Notes: a model not told the origin generated them from the letters alone. 64,000 nucleotides of DNA from Azospirillum thermophilum (GCF_003130795.1 NZ_CP029357.1:1-64000), one strand, 5' to 3'; positions 20,091 to 30,176 are shown, numbered from the stretch's first letter. Translations and numbers: made by a program.

Positions 20091-21194
20091 TCAGATCCGC
20101 GTCAGGTGGTTGTCCCAGCGATAGGCCGGCAGCCGGTGCCCGTCTCCCGCCACGGCGTCCGGGACGGCGACCGTCTCGACCATGCCGAGGCCGCTGGTGG
20201 CGAGGAAGCCTCCGCCGGCGGGCGCGACGCCGCAACCGTCGGGCAGCGCCGCCGCCCCCAGCCAGCGGCCGTCGGCGGCGTCCCACAGGCCGATCAGCCC
20301 GCCCTTGGGCGAGCTCGCCGCGACGACGCTCCCCTCGGCCGCGACGCTGCCGATATAGCCGTCGAGCCGGGTCAGCACATCCTCGGGCGTGGCGAACAGG
20401 CGGACCGCCCCGCTGCCCGGCCGGTGGGCGCCCGTCAGCGGCTGCAGCTCGCCGGTCGGGCGCTCGTCCTGGGTGCCGAAAGCGACGCCGCCGTCGGGCA
20501 GGGCGGCGAGGTGGCGGATGCCGAGGTTGCTGTGCTCCTCCGGCAGCCGCAGCTTGTCGAGCAGCCGGCCGCTCGCCGCCTCGACATAGGTGAGGGAGGA
20601 GTCCATGTCCTCCAGGTTCAGCTTGGCCCGGCCGGTGTCGGGGTGGGTGATGACGCCGCCGTTGGCGACCGCCAGCACGCCGCCGCCGATCATCACCAGC
20701 TCGTGCGGGCCGAGGCCGTGGGTCGGCAGGGCGTCCAGCCGGCGATAGCCGTCGGCGGCGTCATAGACGGCGATGGCGCCGGCCTCCTTCGGCACGTCGT
20801 CCTCCGCCACGAACAGCAGCCGCCCGTCGGGGGAGAAGGCGCCATGGCCGGTGAAGCGGCGGTCCTCCGGCGCCTTCACCACCGGGCCGGCGGCGCCGTC
20901 CGCCAGCGACAGCGGCAGGAACCAGCGGCCGGGACGGCGGGCGAAGGCCACCGCCTCGGCCCGCACCGGGTTCGGCACCACCGCATGGGCGCGGCCGGGG
21001 GTGGCGGTGGCGAAGCGCAGGCCGCCCGCCGCGTCCAGCGCCGCCACGCCATAGGCGGGGGAGGCGTCGGCGGTGGCGTAGGCGTTGAGATAGAGCGGGC
21101 CGGCGGCGGTCGCCGCCCGCACCGGCCCCGTCAGGGCCGCCAGCAGCCCGCCGCCCAGCAGGGCCAGGACGTCCCGGCGCGTCGCCGCGGTCAT
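20091..21194 (-). CDS. DUF1513 periplasmic beta-propeller-like protein
   Basis: 367 residues with a Tat-like signal (TRRDVLALLGGGLLAALTG, cleaved near VRA-AT). The body has repeated propeller-like segments such as GAFSPDGRLLFVAEDD and GIRHLAALPDGGVAFGTQDE, and the DUF1513 signature HGLGPHEL. It is the last gene of the minus-strand iron-type cluster, starting four bases from the imelysin stop. In proteobacteria this DUF commonly ends imelysin/di-haem operons induced by iron limitation. The biochemical role is unknown; a periplasmic binding or scaffold role is likely. Confidence 0.85.
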   Translation of the reverse strand: MTAATRRDVLALLGGGLLAALTGPVRAATAAGPLYLNAYATADASPAYGVAALDAAGGLRFATATPGRAHAVVPNPVRAEAVAFARRPGRWFLPLSLADGAAGPVVKAPEDRRFTGHGAFSPDGRLLFVAEDDVPKEAGAIAVYDAADGYRRLDALPTHGLGPHELVMIGGGVLAVANGGVITHPDTGRAKLNLEDMDSSLTYVEAASGRLLDKLRLPEEHSNLGIRHLAALPDGGVAFGTQDERPTGELQPLTGAHRPGSGAVRLFATPEDVLTRLDGYIGSVAAEGSVVAASSPKGGLIGLWDAADGRWLGAAALPDGCGVAPAGGGFLATSGLGMVETVAVPDAVAGDGHRLPAYRWDNHLTRI

Positions 21195-21197
21195 GGC

Positions 21198-22313
21198 TCA
21201 GTCCCCGTCCAGTTCGTTGAAGCCCAGCGTGATGTCGAGCAGCGGCGCCATCGTCACCACGATCTCCGCCCGCACCCCCTTCACCGCGCGCAGCGCGCGT
21301 TCGACCGCCTTGCGCCTGCCGGCATCGGCGACCGCCTGGGGCAGCGGGCCGGGGATCGCCTCGACCGCCATCAGGGCGTCGGCCAGCGCGGCGTCGATCG
21401 CCTCGCGGGCGTTGCTTCCGTCCGGCGTGCCGGGCAGCAGCGCCGTGTAGCCGGGGCCGCCGTTCTCGCCCAGCATCAGGCCGCGCAGGGCCTGCAGGTT
21501 CAGGGCGATGTTGCGCACCGACCGGCCGCTGCGCAGGGCCTCCGCCACCGCCGGCTTGGCGCTGGCGAGGTCGGCGCCCAGCGGGGCCAGCAGCTTCTGG
21601 TCGGTGATGACCTGGACCTGGGTGATCGCCGCGGTGAACAGGGCGTTCAGCGCCCAGGTGGCGTCGGGGCCGAGCGCGGTCTGCCGGTTGGCGGCCAGCG
21701 GCGCCTCCATCGCCGCCCAGTCGGCGCGCAGCTCGGCGGCGATGGCGGCGAGGTTGCGGCCGGCCGCGGCGGCCAGCGCGCCGCGATAGCGTCTGGCGTC
21801 GTCGCCGTCGAAGTCCGCCGCGGTCACGCCCTCGTCGAACAGCAGGCGCTCCAGCACCGTCAGCCCCTGGACGGCGGCGCTCTGGCGGCCCAGCGCGCCG
21901 GGCTCCAGCAGTTTGGGATCGCGGTTGTGCAGGAGGGTGCCGATCTGGCGCTGGACCACCCCCGGCCGCTCCGGCCAGAAGGAGAAGCGGTCGGCGCGCA
22001 AGCCGGCCATCAGCGGGCCGGGGCGCAGGTGCTGCACCCCCTCCCAGGCGTCCCACACCGCGCCGTGCGCCTCGCGGCAGGCCTCCAGCCCGGCGGGGGA
22101 GGGGGCGGCGGCGAAGCGCTCCAGCCGTTCGGCGGACTGCGCGGTGGCGGCGACCAGCGCATCCAGCCGCGGCAGGATGTGGGTGCGGACCATGCCGGCC
22201 ATCACCTCCGCGTCCCGGGCGGCCTCACGGGCGGCCAGGGCCGGCAGAGGCGGCAGCAGGGCCGCGACGGCGGCGGCCGACATCAGGCCAAGCAGCAGAC
22301 GGCGCTTCATCAT
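21198..22313 (-). CDS. Imelysin-family periplasmic protein (second copy)
   Basis: 371 residues with a Sec signal (MMKRRLLLGLMSAAAVAALLPPLPALA). It is a helical imelysin/IrpA-type protein. RDPKLLEPGALGRQSAAVQGLTVLERLLF is the region equivalent to the GxHxxE-containing core, but here the exact GxHxxE is replaced by Q-G-L-T-V-L-E, as in the shorter family branch. Imelysins are associated with iron uptake or haem handling and are usually iron-repressed. The start is one of several close ATGs (22310, 22313, 22325). The next gene downstream (DUF1513) follows by three bases. Confidence 0.82.
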   Translation of the reverse strand: MMKRRLLLGLMSAAAVAALLPPLPALAAREAARDAEVMAGMVRTHILPRLDALVAATAQSAERLERFAAAPSPAGLEACREAHGAVWDAWEGVQHLRPGPLMAGLRADRFSFWPERPGVVQRQIGTLLHNRDPKLLEPGALGRQSAAVQGLTVLERLLFDEGVTAADFDGDDARRYRGALAAAAGRNLAAIAAELRADWAAMEAPLAANRQTALGPDATWALNALFTAAITQVQVITDQKLLAPLGADLASAKPAVAEALRSGRSVRNIALNLQALRGLMLGENGGPGYTALLPGTPDGSNAREAIDAALADALMAVEAIPGPLPQAVADAGRRKAVERALRAVKGVRAEIVVTMAPLLDITLGFNELDGD

Positions 22314-22396
22314 CCTCGTTCCCATCCTTCCCCCGGCCGGCGGCCGGCTCTCGCCACGGCGTCTCTCACCGCCCCGACTCTTGTAGCCCCCGACTC

Positions 22397-23671
22397 TTAT
22401 AGCCCGAGGACGAAGCGCGCCAGATGGCGCCGCTCGGCCGCCGGCAGCGCCATGAAGGCGCTGCGCGCGCCGGCCGCCTCGCCGCCATGCCACAGGATCG
22501 CCTCGGTCACGCTGCGGGCCCGCCCGTCATGCAGCAGGGACAGCCGGCCGTCCCCGCCGGCCCGCCGCTGCAGACCCCACAGCGGCGTGGTCCGCCAGTC
22601 CTGGCCGCGGGCCTCGCCCATCGGCACCCCGTCGGCCAGATCGGGTCCGAGGTCGTGCAGCAGCAGGTCGCTGAAGGGGAAGATCCGCCGCCGCGACAGG
22701 TCGGGGTGCGCCGGGTCCTCGGCGGTGGTGAAGGACGGGCGGTGGCAGGCGGCGCAGCCGGTGGCGGCGAACAGGGCCGAGCCCGCCGCGTCCTTCGGCG
22801 GTTCCAGCCCGCCGTCGGGCGGCAGCCCGCGCAGGTAGCCGTCGATCAGCCCGATGATGGTGGAGGGGATCTCCAGCCCCTCATATTGCGGGGAGGAGCC
22901 GTGCGGCCCCCGGCGGCAGTCGCCCTGGGCCTCGGTGCAGTCGCCCCAGGGATCGGGGAAGGCCGGCGTCGACATGCCGATGTCGAGGCTGAAGGCCTCC
23001 GAATCCTGCCGGGTCAGGGTGGGGTGCGTCGCCTTCCAGCCGAAGCGGCCGAGCTGCGGCACGCCGTCCACCGTGATCCGGTTGGGCCGGCCGCGCACGC
23101 CGTCGCCGTTGCGGTCGTCCGGATCGGCGCCGGCCAGGATGTCGGCCTCCGGGATCCGCTCCAGCAGCCCCATGCCGTGGACCGGCGGGGCGACGCGGGC
23201 GGACAGGGCCGTCGCCCCGGCCAGCGGACCGTAGCCGAGGTCGGCGATCTCCAGCACCGGCCGGCGCAGCCGGACCGTCCCTCCGTCGGGCAGGCGCACC
23301 GCCTCCTCCCGGTAGCGCAGCCGGGGCCGCCCCTCGATCGTCTGGCCCAGCACGGCGTTGGTCTGGATCTGCCGGCCATAGACCGGGTCGCCGTTCAGCT
23401 TGACCAGATAGCCGACGCCCTGGTCCCCCTCCGCCGCCGGGTCGGGCGGGCGGCCGCCGCCGCCCTTCGGGTGGCAGGTGGCGCAGGACCGGGCGTTGTA
23501 GAGCGGCCCCAGCCCGTCGTTGGCGTGGGTCACGGTGGGGGCGGTCACCCACATCCGGCGGAACAGCGCCTCGCCGATGCGGGCGTCGAGCCCGTCGCCG
23601 GCCAGCGCCGGCAGGGCGGTCAGGGCGACAGACAGGGCCAGGGGGGCGGCGAGGCGTCTTGCGGTCGTCAC
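22397..23671 (-). CDS. Di-haem oxidoreductase (DUF1111, cytochrome c peroxidase-like 'thiol oxidoreductase')
   Basis: 424 residues, Sec signal ending ALA-GDG. Two haem c sites are visible: CATCH near residues 63-67 and CAACH near residue 310. Typical family segments are NDGLGPLYNARSCATCH at the N-terminus and a C-terminal LHDGRARSVTEAILWHGGEA. The protein is periplasmic and probably receives electrons from, or passes them to, the multicopper oxidase upstream. It starts at a GTG (23671) overlapping the region of the multicopper oxidase stop at 23673-23675, showing tight coupling. It commonly occurs between two imelysin genes, as here. Confidence 0.9.
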   Translation of the reverse strand: MTTARRLAAPLALSVALTALPALAGDGLDARIGEALFRRMWVTAPTVTHANDGLGPLYNARSCATCHPKGGGGRPPDPAAEGDQGVGYLVKLNGDPVYGRQIQTNAVLGQTIEGRPRLRYREEAVRLPDGGTVRLRRPVLEIADLGYGPLAGATALSARVAPPVHGMGLLERIPEADILAGADPDDRNGDGVRGRPNRITVDGVPQLGRFGWKATHPTLTRQDSEAFSLDIGMSTPAFPDPWGDCTEAQGDCRRGPHGSSPQYEGLEIPSTIIGLIDGYLRGLPPDGGLEPPKDAAGSALFAATGCAACHRPSFTTAEDPAHPDLSRRRIFPFSDLLLHDLGPDLADGVPMGEARGQDWRTTPLWGLQRRAGGDGRLSLLHDGRARSVTEAILWHGGEAAGARSAFMALPAAERRHLARFVLGL

Positions 23672-23672
23672 G

Positions 23673-25157
23673 TCAGGCCACCCGGATATAGCCCATCATA
23701 CCGGTCTCCTGGTGCTCGATGATGTGGCAGTGGAACATCCAGTCTCCGGGATTGTCGGCCTTGATGGCGACGCGCAGCCGCTCCTTCGGCTCCAGCAGCA
23801 CGGTGTCGGCATGGTGCGGCACCACCTGCCGCTGGTCCGACGACAGCACCTTGAAGGTGTAGCCGTGGATGTGGATGGGGTGCAGATGCGGCGTCAGGTT
23901 GGCGAGCTCGAAGACATAGCTGCGGCCCTTCTGCAGGGTGGCGATCGGCGGCGGCAGCCGTTCGTGCCCACCCTCCGGCCAGCTCTGCTGGTTGATCGCC
24001 CAGAAGGTCTTCTGCGCCAGGCAGAGCTGGTCGGCATAGGGCAGGCTGGTCAGCAGCACGCTGTCGAAGCTCTGCGCCGCGCCGGCCGCCGAGAAGGCCA
24101 TGGGGATGACCTGGGCCGCCTTCAGGTCGGGTTCCGGGATGTTGGCCGGCGGCAGCGGGCGGGGGGCGAAGCGCTTGTTCGGCAGGGCGGCGCCGGCGGC
24201 GCGGAAGCTGGCCAGCGGCTTCGGCTCCGCCGCATAGACGTTGGTCAGGCGGACGGTCTTGCCGGCCTCCTTCGGGGCGCGGAAGACCACGTCGATCCGC
24301 ATCGCCGGCCCCATCGGCCAGCCGTCGAGCGGACGCGGCGGCAGCGGGTTGCCGTCCACCGCGATGATCCAGGCCTCCGCCCCCTCGATCCGCGGGTCGA
24401 TGACGCGGGTGTTGTCGACGTTGTAGAGGCGCAGCCGGACGTCGCCGTTCGTCGGCACCTCGATGGTCGGGCCGATCTCGCCGTTGACGGTGGTGACGGT
24501 GCCGAAGGTCCCGGCGCGCGAGGCGCCGCGGTCGCTGGTGAAGGCGCCGAACTGCCCGGTCTTGTCGAGCTGCCAGTCCTTGACCAGACAGACCTGGTCG
24601 GCGTCGAAGCGGGGGCCGCCCTCCTCCTCGACGATCAGCACGCCGGCCAGCCCGCGGCCCAGCAGCTCGATCGTGTTGCAGTGGGGATGGAAGAAGAAGG
24701 AGCCGGAATCCGGCGGGGTGAACTCGTAGACGTGCCGCTCGCCCGGCTTGGTCGGCGGCTGGGTCAGGAAGGGAACGCCGTCCTCCAGATTGGGCAGGCG
24801 GATGCCGTGCCAGTGGATGGAGGTGTGCTCCTTCAGCTCGTTGACCAGCGTCGCGCGCAGCCTCTGTCCCTTGCGCAGCCGGATGACCGGGCCGGGGAAG
24901 CGGTCGGCGTAGGTCACCAGCGGCGACAGGCCGGCCGGCTCCGGCAGGATGCGCTGCAGCCGCTCCCTGGCCACCAGCTCGACCTCGACCAGATCGGCCG
25001 GTCCGGCCAGGAGGCGCCCACCGCCGAGGCCGGCGGCGGCAACGGACAGGCCGCCGGCGCGCAGCAGGGCACGGCGGGACAGGCGGACATCGAACGGGCG
25101 GAGCATCGGGCGGGCGTCCGGAACAGGCGGGGGAGGGAAGGGGCGAAGGGGAAACAT
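23673..25157 (-). CDS. Multicopper oxidase, Tat-exported (candidate ferroxidase)
   Basis: 494 residues. The twin-arginine motif LSRRALLRAGG precedes three cupredoxin-type domains. All four copper motifs are present: HWHG, FHPHC, HPIHIHG and HCHIIEHQETGMM, the last containing the HCH of the T1/T3 centre and an axial Met. It couples oxidation of a substrate, possibly Fe(II) given the neighbours, to reduction of oxygen to water in the periplasm. The first ATG is used; an internal ATG at 25106 would put the RR motif near residue 10, a more usual Tat length. The gene sits inside an imelysin/di-haem operon, which is not its common context. Confidence 0.9.
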   Translation of the reverse strand: MFPLRPFPPPPVPDARPMLRPFDVRLSRRALLRAGGLSVAAAGLGGGRLLAGPADLVEVELVARERLQRILPEPAGLSPLVTYADRFPGPVIRLRKGQRLRATLVNELKEHTSIHWHGIRLPNLEDGVPFLTQPPTKPGERHVYEFTPPDSGSFFFHPHCNTIELLGRGLAGVLIVEEEGGPRFDADQVCLVKDWQLDKTGQFGAFTSDRGASRAGTFGTVTTVNGEIGPTIEVPTNGDVRLRLYNVDNTRVIDPRIEGAEAWIIAVDGNPLPPRPLDGWPMGPAMRIDVVFRAPKEAGKTVRLTNVYAAEPKPLASFRAAGAALPNKRFAPRPLPPANIPEPDLKAAQVIPMAFSAAGAAQSFDSVLLTSLPYADQLCLAQKTFWAINQQSWPEGGHERLPPPIATLQKGRSYVFELANLTPHLHPIHIHGYTFKVLSSDQRQVVPHHADTVLLEPKERLRVAIKADNPGDWMFHCHIIEHQETGMMGYIRVA

Positions 25158-25161
25158 GGCT

Positions 25162-25206
25162 GCGGCCCCGCCACCGGCCCGGCAGGGCCGGAAGGGGCGG
25201 GGCCGC
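25162..25206 (-). terminator. Long intra-operon hairpin between imelysin and multicopper oxidase genes
   Basis: Arms of 11 bp (25162-25172 and 25196-25206) are perfect reverse complements, and an inner pair CCGGCCC/GGGCCGG (25174-25180, 25185-25191) extends the stem. There is no U-run. It probably attenuates read-through or stabilises the upstream imelysin mRNA, giving more imelysin than downstream enzymes. Confidence 0.65.
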
Positions 25207-25230
25207 GGCGGACGGGCGCGGGGATGCCGG

Positions 25231-26511
<1,281 letters not shown>

Positions 26512-26557
26512 GGAGGTCTCCTTGGGCATCGATGGGCTGGATGCTTGGCCGTGAAAG

Positions 26558-26596
26558 TGCGAATGATTTGCAAAGACAGGCGCGAATCATTCTTGA
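26558..26596 (-). promoter_or_regulatory. Two Fur/Irr-like operator boxes upstream of the imelysin operon
   Basis: TGCGAATGATTTGCA at 26558-26572 is a near-perfect 7-1-7 palindrome. CGCGAATCATTCTTG at 26581-26595 repeats the GCGAATNATT core 23 bases away. They lie 46-85 bases before the start of the first gene, the normal place for iron-responsive repression. Confidence 0.65.
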
Positions 26597-26675
26597 TGTC
26601 AAGCCCAAACGGATATGACCCGGCGCGTCCGGTGGTCGCGGCATCCGGGCTTGACCGGCCCGCCCACCGGTGCCG

Positions 26676-26939
26676 TCGAGGTTTGACACACCGTCTGTCG
26701 AGGGATCGCCCACCGGTCCGCAGGTTTCGCACACCGCAGTCGAGGTTTCGCACACCGGCGACGGATATCCGCCCCTTCCGCCGTCGAGGTTTGACACACC
26801 ACCCCTTCCCGCCGCGGATATCACCCACCGGGACTCGAGGCTCCGGACACCGATCTTCGAGGTTCCACCCACCACGACTCGCGGCCCCGCACACCGGGAG
26901 TCGTGGCCCCACCCACCGGAATCGTGGCAAGTCCTTGAA
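26676..26939 (+). repeat. Iteron array of the replication origin (10 direct copies plus a degenerate one)
   Basis: The 17-bp unit TCGAGGTTTCGCACACC (variants allowed) begins at 26676, 26698, 26719, 26740, 26784, 26813, 26835, 26857, 26879 and 26901, with an eroded copy at 26923. Most starts are 21-22 bases apart, about two helical turns, so bound initiator molecules would sit on one face of the DNA. The better-conserved units are on the left; units toward repA are more degenerate. Confidence 0.92.
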
Positions 26940-27087
26940 CCGGCAGCCGGAATCCGGCCCGTAACCTCTTAATCCCCTAACTTTCTATCTTCCTAACAGG
27001 ATCCTCTTCCAGGACCTGAGGGAAACGGGAACCCGGTCCCGGCGCCGCATCGACCCGCCATGAGGCAGGCTTTCGGCCATCCGAGTC
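26940..27087. other. AT-richer unwinding candidate between iteron arrays
   Basis: The stretch 26960-27000 (CTTAATCCCCTAACTTTC and neighbours) is clearly lower in GC than the surroundings and lies between direct and inverted iterons, the expected place for the DNA-unwinding element of an iteron origin. I did not find a convincing DnaA box. Confidence 0.45.
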
Positions 27088-27223
27088 GGTGGGTGAGACC
27101 TCGAAACAGTCCAAACCGGCCCGTTTGAAACGGTGGGTAGAACCTCGACGGAACGGCTCTCCCTTCGGATCGTCCGGCATGGCAACGCTCACGCCGCCCC
27201 GCAGATGGTGGGCGGAACCTCGA
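27088..27223 (-). repeat. Three inverted iterons
   Basis: GGTGGGTGAGACCTCGA (27088-27104), GGTGGGTAGAACCTCGA (27132-27148) and GGTGGGCGGAACCTCGA (27207-27223) are reverse-orientation copies of the origin iteron with wider spacing (44 and 75 bases, the first being two 22-bp pitches). Confidence 0.88.
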
Positions 27224-27289
27224 CCTGTGAATCGCGGGACCGGAGTCGTGAGACGGCCGCCCGCCCGGATGAAAGCCGAATGGAAACCG

Positions 27290-27350
27290 TCGAGGTCTCA
27301 CCCACCTGTCTTCGAGGTTCCACCCACCGAACGTCGAGGTCACACACACC
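27290..27350 (+). repeat. Three direct iterons in the repA promoter region
   Basis: Units at 27290-27306, 27312-27328 and 27334-27350 (TCGAGGT + YYCACCCACC type) keep an exact 22-bp pitch and end 69 bases before the repA start. This position suits autorepression of repA by its own product. Confidence 0.9.
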
Positions 27351-27419
27351 AAACAGCCCCGCCCCTGGACGCTCCCGGTGCGACCCCCCATGATGGCGCG
27401 GTGTGGAGGGCGGTGATCG

Positions 27420-28502
27420 ATGGTGCGAGCGAGCAAGACGGATTCGGCGGCAGGTTCTGCGGAGAATCCCCGGAAACGGCCGGCCACGCGGCGGACGAAG
27501 GCGGACCGTGCCATGCCGCCGGCCGACCTGCTCCAGCCCGACCTGTTCGAGGAGGTGGCGGCCAAGAGCGCCGAACGGCCGGATTCGCCCCTGGTCGGAT
27601 CGGTCAAGAACGCCCGCACCATGATGGTCTGGAGCTTCTTCTCGCTGGGCAAGGAGCGGGTGACCGAACTGCCGGTCTACAATGACGGCCGGGTGTGGAT
27701 CGAGGTCACCGGGACGAAGCACGGCGTCCCGACCATGCTCGACAAGGAAGTGCTGATCTACATCGTCAGCCTGATCCAGGACAAGATGAACCGCGGCGAG
27801 GCGACGAGCCGCGTCGTCACCTTCAAGGCCAACGATTTCTTCGCGCGCAGCGGCCGCAAGCCGGCCGGCACCGCCTATGACTGGCTGGAGGAGGCGCTGG
27901 TCCGCCTCAAGGGCACGCTGATCCGCACCAACATCGAGGCCGGCGACGGCGTCAGCGGGGCTAACGAAGGCTTCTCGTGGATCGACCGCTACCGATTCCG
28001 CTACACCAAGTCGGAGACCGGCGAGAAGGTCGGCGACACGGTGGTCGTCATGATCTCCGACTGGCTCTACAGCCTCGTCACCGGCGGCAACGCGATCCTC
28101 ACCTACAATCCCAGCTATTTCGACCTGAAGCCGCTGGAACGGCGGCTCTACGAGGTCGCGCGCGCCCATTGCGGCAAGCAGAGCGGCTTCCGCATGAACA
28201 TCGAGAAGCTGCGGCTGCGCGCCGGGTCGGATGCTCCGCTGAAGGAATTCAAGCGGATGCTGACCAACATCGCGGCCAGCCGGAAATTCGCGCTGATCGA
28301 CTATGGCTTCATCATCCGCGATCCCCGCATCGCGCGGATGCCCGCCGCGGACCAGGCGGTGAAGCGCCGCACGCCGCTGAAGGCCTACGAGGTCTTCTTC
28401 TTCCCGCGCGACGGCGTCATGGCGGCAATGACGGAGGATCACAAGGGCGACAGCCCGCTGATCGACGAAGGCGACGTCTTTCCGACACCGGACGATTTCT
28501 GA
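27420..28502 (+). CDS. repA: Plasmid replication initiator (RPA/RepA family)
   Basis: 360 residues. After a basic, disordered N-terminus (about 50 residues, KRPATRRTK), the body matches the replication initiator protein A family found on alphaproteobacterial plasmids: MMVWSFFSLGKERVTELPVYNDG, then a winged-helix-like region (TFKANDFFARSGRKPAGTAYDWLEEALVRLKGTLIRTNI) and a second one (YFDLKPLERRLYEVARAHCGKQSGF). Such proteins bind iterons to open the origin. Iterons flank the gene on both sides, supporting the role directly. GGAGG lies 10 bases before the ATG. Confidence 0.93.
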   Translation: MVRASKTDSAAGSAENPRKRPATRRTKADRAMPPADLLQPDLFEEVAAKSAERPDSPLVGSVKNARTMMVWSFFSLGKERVTELPVYNDGRVWIEVTGTKHGVPTMLDKEVLIYIVSLIQDKMNRGEATSRVVTFKANDFFARSGRKPAGTAYDWLEEALVRLKGTLIRTNIEAGDGVSGANEGFSWIDRYRFRYTKSETGEKVGDTVVVMISDWLYSLVTGGNAILTYNPSYFDLKPLERRLYEVARAHCGKQSGFRMNIEKLRLRAGSDAPLKEFKRMLTNIAASRKFALIDYGFIIRDPRIARMPAADQAVKRRTPLKAYEVFFFPRDGVMAAMTEDHKGDSPLIDEGDVFPTPDDF

Positions 28503-28526
28503 TCCCGGCATTTCCCGATCCGGTGC

Positions 28527-28570
28527 GGTGGGCGAAACCTCGACCATTCCGACTCGAGGTTTCGCCCACC
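28527..28570. repeat. Perfect inverted iteron pair downstream of repA
   Basis: GGTGGGCGAAACCTCGA (28527-28543) and its exact reverse complement (28554-28570) flank a 10-base centre, 24 bases after the repA stop. It could be a terminator-like hairpin for repA, an initiator handcuffing site or both. It lies between the convergent repA and MFS genes. Confidence 0.9.
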
Positions 28571-28643
28571 GGACGGCCCGAACGGAAAGGGCCCGCCGGC
28601 ACGCCGCAGCGCAACCGGCAGGCCCCTTCCTGAAATCGGCGGG

Positions 28644-29978
28644 TCAGTGCGACGGGCCGTCCTGTCCGTGCCCTTCCGCCAGCCGCTTGTTCAGCCGCAG
28701 TGCGATCAGCGTGCAGATGGCGCCCGACAGCAGGTAGGCGCCGGCCGACACCAGCCCGAAGCTGCTCGACAGGGCCAGCGCCACGAAGGGGGCGAAGCCG
28801 GCGCCGAACATCCAGGCGAGGTCGGAGGTCATGGCCGAGCCGGTGTAGCGGAAATGGCGCGAGAAGCTCGACGCCACCGCTCCCGACGACTGGCCGAAGG
28901 ACAGGCCCAGTATGACGAATCCGACGATCATGAAGACCGCCTCGCCCAGGTCGCCGCCGTCCAGCAGCTTGGGCGCCACGCCGCTGAACAGGGCGATGGC
29001 CACGGCAGAGCTTCCCAGCAAGGTCCGGCGGCCGATCCGGTCGGCGACCGCACCGGACAGGATGATGGCGCCGAGGCCGAAGACCGCGGCGATCGCCTCG
29101 ATCACCAGGAAGCGGGTCGCCCCCTCCTGGGTGAACAGGAAGATCCAGGACAGCGGGAACACCGTCACCATGTGGAACAGGGCGAAGCTGGCCAGCGGGG
29201 CGAAGGCGCCGATGACGATCTTCCTCCCTTCGCTGCGCCAGGTCTCCATCACCGGGGCGGGCTGCAGCTCCCGGCTTTCGAACAGGTGGGTGAATTCGGG
29301 CGTCACCACCATGCGCAGGCGGGCGAACAGCGCGACGACGTTGATCGCGAAGGCGACGAAGAACGGATAGCGCCAGCCCCAGGCGAAGAAATCCTCCTCC
29401 GACAGGTTGCCGACGAAGAAGGCGAACAGCCCGCTGGCGACGATCAGCCCGATGGGAGCGCCGAGCTGCGGGATCATCGCGTACCAGCCGCGCCGGTTCT
29501 CCGGCGCGTTCATCGCCAGCAGCGAGGCGAGCCCGTCCCAGGTGCCGCCCAGCGCGATGCCCTGGCCGATGCGGAACAGGGCGAGCAGCCAGGCGGAGGC
29601 CGCACCGATCTGCTCGTAGCCCGGCAGGAAGGCCAGCGCCACCGTCGAGGTACCGAGCATGAGCAGCGCGATCGTCAGCTTGGCGCTGCGCCCGTGGGCG
29701 CGGTCGATCGAAATGAACAGGATGCTGCCCAGCGGGCGGGCGATGAAGGCGAGAGCGAAGATAGCGAAGGACCAGAGCGTGCCGGTCAGCGGATCGGCAT
29801 AGGGGAAAACCAGCCTCGGAAAAACAATGACCGAAGCGATGGCATAAACAAAAAAGTCAAAGAACTCCGATGTCCGGCCAAGGATCACGCCGATCGCGAT
29901 TTCACCCGGATCGACCTTGTGGTGCCGGGTGTTGACCAGTCGTGCATCTCTTTCTGCCGTCGCTATCGATTGGCTCAT
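28644..29978 (-). CDS. MFS transporter, metabolite:H+ symporter type
   Basis: 444 residues with 12 predicted membrane helices. The N-terminus ends IGVILGRTSEFFDFFVYAIAS, resembling the FEWYDF/FDFFVY motif of the MHS group (KgtP, ShiA, ProP). The RPLGSILF segment and a conserved DRAHGRSAKLTIALLMLGTST loop (loop 2-3) are also present. Substrates in this group are organic acids, aromatic acids or osmolytes; the specific one is unknown. The ATG at 29978 has GGAG 8 bases upstream. It is divergent from cyoA, with a perfect palindrome between them. Confidence 0.85.
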   Translation of the reverse strand: MSQSIATAERDARLVNTRHHKVDPGEIAIGVILGRTSEFFDFFVYAIASVIVFPRLVFPYADPLTGTLWSFAIFALAFIARPLGSILFISIDRAHGRSAKLTIALLMLGTSTVALAFLPGYEQIGAASAWLLALFRIGQGIALGGTWDGLASLLAMNAPENRRGWYAMIPQLGAPIGLIVASGLFAFFVGNLSEEDFFAWGWRYPFFVAFAINVVALFARLRMVVTPEFTHLFESRELQPAPVMETWRSEGRKIVIGAFAPLASFALFHMVTVFPLSWIFLFTQEGATRFLVIEAIAAVFGLGAIILSGAVADRIGRRTLLGSSAVAIALFSGVAPKLLDGGDLGEAVFMIVGFVILGLSFGQSSGAVASSFSRHFRYTGSAMTSDLAWMFGAGFAPFVALALSSSFGLVSAGAYLLSGAICTLIALRLNKRLAEGHGQDGPSH

Positions 29979-30092
29979 GAGCAAAGCTCCGGTCGATAGG
30001 TTGCGGGACAGGCGGAAGGCCGGCGCGACGATAGGCCGCAGCCGCACAGACTGATGTGTTGCGTGGGGGGCCGCTCTTCAACGACCGGCGGT

Positions 30093-30111
30093 ATTGGACA
30101 ATTTGTCCAAT
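30093..30111. promoter_or_regulatory. Perfect 19-bp palindrome between the MFS gene and cyoA
   Basis: ATTGGACA and TGTCCAAT are exact 8-bp arms around ATT. The position is 115 bases upstream of the MFS start and 66 bases upstream of the cyoA start. The form is like GntR/FadR-type operators, but the regulator is not in this window. Tandem GTGCAGTGTGCAGTGCGG follows at 30112-30129. Confidence 0.5.
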
Positions 30112-30176
30112 GTGCAGTGTGCAGTGCGGTAGCTAGCTGTCCCTCCCAAAGCAAACCTGCGTCAAAAGGTCCTGCC

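Noticed and set aside
26676..27350. CRISPR array
   Set aside because: The 17-bp repeats are separated by only about 5 bases, occur in both orientations and vary in sequence; they are iterons.
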